Source: Prosthecomicrobium sp. N25
Lineage (GTDB): Bacteria > Pseudomonadota > Alphaproteobacteria > Rhizobiales > Ancalomicrobiaceae
Direction: 5' to 3'
DNA: 64,000 nucleotides
Assembly (NCBI RefSeq): GCF_037203705.1
Contig: NZ_JBBCAT010000001.1
Coordinates: 2,515,418-2,579,417, forward strand
The position numbers and the translations under genes are program-made. Positions 60,184 to 64,000 of the stretch are shown piece by piece. Positions within the stretch are counted from its first letter, which is position 1. Each line of letters opens with the position of its first letter. The notes under the pieces are model-generated. The model worked only from the letters and a program-made list of their open reading frames with translations, had not been told where the DNA came from and did no database searches.

Positions 60184-61323
60184 TTGGACTACGAGCTCAT
60201 CTTGCGGGGCGGCCGGGTGGTCAGTCCGGCTCAGGGCCTGGATGCGGTCGCCGACGTCGCCTTCGCGGGCGGCAAGGTCGCGGCCGTCGGGGCAGCACTC
60301 GAGGCCGGACTGTCGACCGAGGTGCGCGACGTCTCGGGCCTCGTCGTGACGCCCGGGCTGATCGACCTGCACACCCACGTCTACGACGGCGGCACGTCCC
60401 TCGGCGTCGACGCCATGCGGCTCTTCCGGCGCGGCGCGGTGACCACACTGGTCGACACCGGAAGCGCAGGCCCGGGCAACTTCCCGGGCTTCCGCGCCCA
60501 TGTGATCGAGCGACTGCCGGTCCGCATCCTGGCCTACCTGAACATCTCCTTCGCGGGCATCTACGGCTTCTCCAAGCGGATCATGGTCGGCGAGAGCGGC
60601 GACATGCGCCTGATGGCGCCGGTCGACACGGTGGCGGTGGCGCGGGCGAACCGCGACGTGATCGTCGGCATCAAGGTCCGCGTGGGCCGGAACGCCAGCG
60701 GCTTCTCCGGGCTCGCGCCCCTCCAGATCGCGCGCGCGGCGGCCGAGGAGGCCGGCATGCCGATGATGGTCCACATCGACGAGCCGCCGCCCATGCTCGA
60801 GGACGTCCTGGCCCTGCTCCGGCCCGGCGATGTGCTCACCCACTGCTTTCGGCCCTTCCCGAATTCGCCGGCGACCGCCGACGGGCGCGTCCACGACTAC
60901 GTCTTGAAGGCGCGCGAGCGCGGGGTCGTGTTCGACATCGGCCACGGCATGGGATCCTTCTCCTTCGCGGTCGCGCGCACCATGCTGGCGAACGGCTTCC
61001 CCCCGGACTGCATCTCCTCCGACGTGCATGCGCTATGCATCGAAGGCCCGGCTTTCGACCTGCTGACCACCTTGTCCAAGTTCCTCTGCCTCGGCATGCC
61101 GCTCGGCCAGGTCGTGGAGGCCGCGACGGTCGCACCGGCGCGCGCGCTCGGCCGGCCGGATCTCGGCAGCTTCGCGCCGGGCGCGGCGGGCGACGCCTCG
61201 GTCGTGGCCCTCGAGACGGGAAGCTTTCCCTACGTGGACGTGGTCGGCGAGCGGATCGACGGCCCGCTCCGCCTCTCGGCGCGCGGCATGGTGCTCGGCG
61301 GCGTCTGGCACCCGGGCGGCTGA
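60184..61323 (+). CDS. Amidohydrolase/deacetylase-type metal-dependent hydrolase
   Basis: A 379-residue amidohydrolase with a full binuclear site: His63 and His65 in DLHTHVYDG, the probable carboxylated Lys in IVGIKVRVGRN, His in MMVHIDEPP, His in LTHCFRPF, and Asp in CISSDVHA. It belongs to the dihydroorotase-like deacetylase/isoaspartyl dipeptidase group, which cleaves cyclic amides or N-acyl amino acids. The start is TTG 60184 after GGAGGGG; no in-frame ATG precedes the fold. It converges on an ABC transporter that may bring in its substrate. Confidence 0.85.
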   Translation: MDYELILRGGRVVSPAQGLDAVADVAFAGGKVAAVGAALEAGLSTEVRDVSGLVVTPGLIDLHTHVYDGGTSLGVDAMRLFRRGAVTTLVDTGSAGPGNFPGFRAHVIERLPVRILAYLNISFAGIYGFSKRIMVGESGDMRLMAPVDTVAVARANRDVIVGIKVRVGRNASGFSGLAPLQIARAAAEEAGMPMMVHIDEPPPMLEDVLALLRPGDVLTHCFRPFPNSPATADGRVHDYVLKARERGVVFDIGHGMGSFSFAVARTMLANGFPPDCISSDVHALCIEGPAFDLLTTLSKFLCLGMPLGQVVEAATVAPARALGRPDLGSFAPGAAGDASVVALETGSFPYVDVVGERIDGPLRLSARGMVLGGVWHPGG

Positions 61324-61341
61324 CGCACCGGCCCGGGGTGC

Positions 61342-63030
61342 TCAGAGCAGGGCGCGCTCCTCCCGGCCGAGCAGCCGGAACGCCAGGCTGATCGCCCCGG
61401 CCGACAGGGCGAGGAGGATCGTCGAGAGCGCGGCGGCCGTCCCGTAGTCGCCGTCGTTGATCGAGATGTAGATCCTGACCGGCATCGTGATGGTGCCGCC
61501 GACATAGAGGACCAGCGACGACGACAGCTCGTTAATCGCCGTGACGAAGGAGAGCATGGCCCCGGCGATGATGCCCGGCATGATCAGCGGCACCGTCACC
61601 CTCCAGAACGCCCGCACGGGGCTGTAGCCCAGCGAAATCGCGGCCTCCTCGAGGCTCGGCGAGACCTGCCGGAGCGCCGCCGCCGAGGAGCGCACCGCGT
61701 AGGGCAGGCGGCGGATGAAGACGGACAGCACGATGATCGCCGCCGTGCCGGTCATCACGAGCGGCGGCGTGTTGAAGGTGGCGATGAAGGCCACGCCCAC
61801 CACGATGCCGGGCATCACGTAGGGGATCATCAGCGTCGAATCGATCATCGAGGCGTTGAGCGTGCTGCGCCGCGCCACATAGGCGCCGATCAGCGTGCCG
61901 ACGACGACGATGAGGGCCACCGCCGCGAACGAGAAGGTGAGCGAGTTGACCACCACGTTGCCGAGCGTCAGCGCGATCCGCCGGTAGCTGTCCAGGCCGA
62001 AGCCGGGCTGGAACACCGGCCCGCTGGTCTTCCGGATCGAGTAGATCGCCGTCACGATGGCCGGCAGCGCTCCGCCGAGCGCGATGAAATACACCGCCGC
62101 GTGCGCGGCGACATTGGCGAGACCCTTCAGCTCCTTCTTCTCCGGCTTGTTGATCAGGTTGCCGTGATAGACGTTGCGCCGCGAGATGAAGCGCTGCGCG
62201 AAGACGAACACCATCGAGAGCAGGATCAGAGCGAGGCTGAGCGTCGTCGCCATGCCGAGGTTGGAGCCGATCTCGGCGGAATAGGCCGTGTAGGCCTCGG
62301 TCGCCAGGACGTTGTAGCCGCGCCCGATCAGCCGGGGCGTGCCGAAGTCGGCGATCGAATGGATGAGGGCGAGCAGGCCGCCCGCCGACAGCGCCGGCAG
62401 CACGAGCGGAAACGAGATCGCGAGCATGCGCCGGAATGGCGAGAGCCCGAGGTTCTCGGCGGCCTCCTCCAGCGACCGGTTGACGTTGGCCAGCGCCCCG
62501 GCGGTCAGCAGGTAGACGTAGGGGTAGAACTTGAAGGCGAAGACGATCAGGATTCCCGTCAGGCCATAGATCGGTGGCATCTCGAAGCCGGCCGACATCA
62601 GGCCCTGCCGCACGAGCCCGCCGGACCCGAACAGCACGATCCACGAATAGGCGCCGATGAACGGCGGCGACACCAGGGCCAGGATCGCCATCATCGAGAT
62701 CACGCGGGAGCCGCGGATCCTGATCCGCGCCATGCAGAAGGCCATCACCGACCCGAGCAGCATGGCGCCGGCCAGCCCGCCGAACCCCACCACCAGCGTG
62801 TTGACGAAGGCGTTCCAGTAGCGCGGCCGGGAGAAGAGCTGCGCCCAGTTGGCGAGCGTCAGGTGGCCGGCGTCGTCCCGCAGGCTCGAGAGCAGCACCG
62901 AGCCGAGCGGAACGATGAGGAACAGCGTCAGGATCGCCCAGGCCCCGACCGAGACGAGCGTCCAGAAGCCGGGGCCGCGGGCGGCCGGCACGGCCGGGGC
63001 GGGGGAGGGCAGCGTGGCGGCGGCGGTCAC
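61342..63030 (-). CDS. Fused ABC transporter permease (FbpB/AfuB/ThiP-type)
   Basis: A 562-residue protein that fuses two permease halves of about six helices each. Each half has the ATPase-contact loop: EEAAENLGLSPFRRMLAISF and EEAAISLGYSPVRAFWRVTV. This layout is known for ferric iron, thiamine and aminoethylphosphonate importers. The start overlaps the ATPase gene by four bases. The binding-protein gene is not in the window and should lie to the right. The substrate cannot be fixed from these genes. Confidence 0.92.
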   Translation of the reverse strand: MTAAATLPSPAPAVPAARGPGFWTLVSVGAWAILTLFLIVPLGSVLLSSLRDDAGHLTLANWAQLFSRPRYWNAFVNTLVVGFGGLAGAMLLGSVMAFCMARIRIRGSRVISMMAILALVSPPFIGAYSWIVLFGSGGLVRQGLMSAGFEMPPIYGLTGILIVFAFKFYPYVYLLTAGALANVNRSLEEAAENLGLSPFRRMLAISFPLVLPALSAGGLLALIHSIADFGTPRLIGRGYNVLATEAYTAYSAEIGSNLGMATTLSLALILLSMVFVFAQRFISRRNVYHGNLINKPEKKELKGLANVAAHAAVYFIALGGALPAIVTAIYSIRKTSGPVFQPGFGLDSYRRIALTLGNVVVNSLTFSFAAVALIVVVGTLIGAYVARRSTLNASMIDSTLMIPYVMPGIVVGVAFIATFNTPPLVMTGTAAIIVLSVFIRRLPYAVRSSAAALRQVSPSLEEAAISLGYSPVRAFWRVTVPLIMPGIIAGAMLSFVTAINELSSSLVLYVGGTITMPVRIYISINDGDYGTAAALSTILLALSAGAISLAFRLLGREERALL

Positions 63031-64000
63031 GGACGGACCGCCCCGTCGATGCGGAGGCCCTCGGCGTCGAAGCCGTGCATCTGGCCGGCGTCGAAGGCGA
63101 GCCGGACGGTCCGCCCGGTCTCGACCGACAGGTCCGGCGAAGGTGCGGCGATCTGCGCCACGATCGGACCGGCCGGCGAGGCGACCGTGATGTGCGCCTC
63201 CCGGCCCAGATAGGTGTAGTGCGAGACGGTGCCCTCGACCTGGACGGAGCCTGCCGCCTCCCCGTCCCCGTCCGCCAGGCGCACGTGTTCCGGCCGCACG
63301 GCCCGGGTGGCCGCGCCGGGGGCGGGCGGGATCCCGCCGACGCCGGGCGCCAGGAAGTTCATCGTGCCCACGAAGCCGGCGACGAAGCGGGTGGCGGGGC
63401 GGCCGTAGATCTCCTGCGGCGTTCCGATCTGCTCGACCCGGCCCTGGTTCATCACGCAGATCCGGTCCGAGATGGCGAGCGCCTCTTCCTGGTCGTGGGT
63501 CACGTAGATGGCCGCGATCCCGACCGCCTTCTGGATGGCGCGGATCTCGGCCCTGAGCTCGATGCGCAGCTTGGCGTCGAGGTTGGACAGGGGCTCGTCC
63601 ATCAGCAGCAGGCGCGGGCGGATCACCATGGCGCGCGCGATGCCGATGCGCTGCTGCTGGCCGCCCGACATGGCCGCCGGCAGCCGGTCGGCCATCGCGC
63701 CGAGCCGGACCATGTCGAGGATCTCCCCAACGCGGGACCGGATCTCGGCCGCCGGGACCTTGCGCGCCTTGAGCCCGAAGGCGACGTTCTCGGCCACGGT
63801 CAGGTGCGGGAACACGGCATAGTCCTGGAACACCATGCCGATGTCGCGCCGGTGCGGCGGCACGCCGATCAGGCTCTCCCCGGCGATCCGGATCTCGCCC
63901 GCGGTCAGGTCCGAGAAGCCCGCGATCGAACGCAGGATCGTCGTCTTGCCGCAGCCGGACGGCCCGAGCAGGGTGAAGAACTCCCCCGGTTCCACGCCCA
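63027..64000 (-). CDS. ABC transporter ATP-binding protein, FbpC/PotA-like, cut by the window edge
   Basis: At least 322 residues of an importer ATPase. It shows Walker A GPSGCGKTT, signature SGGQQQRIGIARAM, Walker B LLLMDEPLSNLD, switch His YVTHDQEEALAIS, and a C-terminal TOBE domain. The true start is beyond base 64000: the usual first strand and the aromatic residue for ATP stacking come about 25 residues before Walker A and are missing, and a GTG at 63995 is not preceded by any visible site. It energises the fused permease encoded four bases into its end. Confidence 0.92.
   Translation of the reverse strand, partial: GVEPGEFFTLLGPSGCGKTTILRSIAGFSDLTAGEIRIAGESLIGVPPHRRDIGMVFQDYAVFPHLTVAENVAFGLKARKVPAAEIRSRVGEILDMVRLGAMADRLPAAMSGGQQQRIGIARAMVIRPRLLLMDEPLSNLDAKLRIELRAEIRAIQKAVGIAAIYVTHDQEEALAISDRICVMNQGRVEQIGTPQEIYGRPATRFVAGFVGTMNFLAPGVGGIPPAPGAATRAVRPEHVRLADGDGEAAGSVQVEGTVSHYTYLGREAHITVASPAGPIVAQIAAPSPDLSVETGRTVRLAFDAGQMHGFDAEGLRIDGAVRP

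Noticed and set aside
59070-61391. Plus-strand open frame of about 770 codons
   Set aside because: It runs antisense through the nitronate monooxygenase and out of frame through the amidohydrolase, both of which have clear active-site motifs.
63995-64000. GTG at 63995 as the start of the last ATPase
   Set aside because: The conserved residues before Walker A would be missing, so the gene must continue past the window.

Overview
This GC-rich window looks like chromosome of an alphaproteobacterium, probably a member of the Hyphomicrobiales. The inference rests on gene content: HyuA/HyuB-type hydantoinases with gamma-glutamyltransferases, Bug/Ttt transporters, a DUF3141-Pta-AckA-FabI neighbourhood, a cyclase-TolB-TPR protein, and a CspA-type protein followed by many tiny stress-type genes. 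No rRNA, tRNA, insertion sequence, phage or CRISPR array was recognised.

Region 1 (1-20600) is catabolic. A solute-binding protein (90-878) and a GntR/FCD regulator (1040-1750) share ATCGAT-type operator palindromes. A rightward operon (1884-9530) encodes HyuA, HyuB, a gamma-glutamyltransferase-like hydrolase, a BKACE-type beta-keto acid cleavage enzyme and a class III aminotransferase. It converges, at a 7-bp hairpin, on a leftward eight-gene operon (19729-9571): a polyamine-type ABC transporter, a second HyuA-HyuB-GGT set, and a formaldehyde-activating-enzyme homologue that lacks the expected catalytic histidine. An XRE-type regulator (19970) is divergent from that operon.

Region 2 (20658-29351) is a seven-gene leftward operon under a divergent IclR regulator: DapA-like aldolase/dehydratase, TctC-type binding protein, flavoprotein, maleate-isomerase/AMDase-like enzyme, TctB, TctA and a second flavoprotein. 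It looks like uptake and degradation of a small dicarboxylate-like compound.

Region 3 (29352-38250) has an AraC regulator, then a leftward set of FabI, an unknown protein, a DUF3141 protein with a PHA-synthase-like Cys-Asp-His triad, phosphotransacetylase and acetate kinase. An FNR/FixK-like box lies upstream of the unknown protein, suggesting low-oxygen control of acetyl phosphate/acetate metabolism. A VIT-like membrane protein follows.

Region 4 (38250-44470) holds envelope genes: a duplicated four-cysteine repeat protein, a short OmpA-domain protein, a small FUSC-like membrane protein, a patatin-like lipoprotein paired with an unknown exported protein, and an MFS transporter. Between the last two is a near-consensus promoter facing an open frame with no usable start.

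Region 5 (44643-52397) is the most unusual. A leftward three-gene operon encodes a class III nucleotide cyclase with TolB-like and TPR domains, a soluble vanadium-haloperoxidase/PAP2-family enzyme whose N-terminus is thirteen GGI tripeptides (a 9-bp minisatellite), and a leaderless subtilisin-like protease. A Ser/Thr kinase with an extracytoplasmic tail lies next to it.

Region 6 (52700-64000) has many very small genes, CspA, a transglutaminase-like protein, a CopG-PHB-depolymerase-type esterase pair, a nitronate monooxygenase, an amidohydrolase and an iron/polyamine-type ABC transporter cut by the right edge. The first 89 bases hold no complete gene; on the minus strand a coding sequence for the partner of the first binding protein could begin near base 40, but too little is present to call it.
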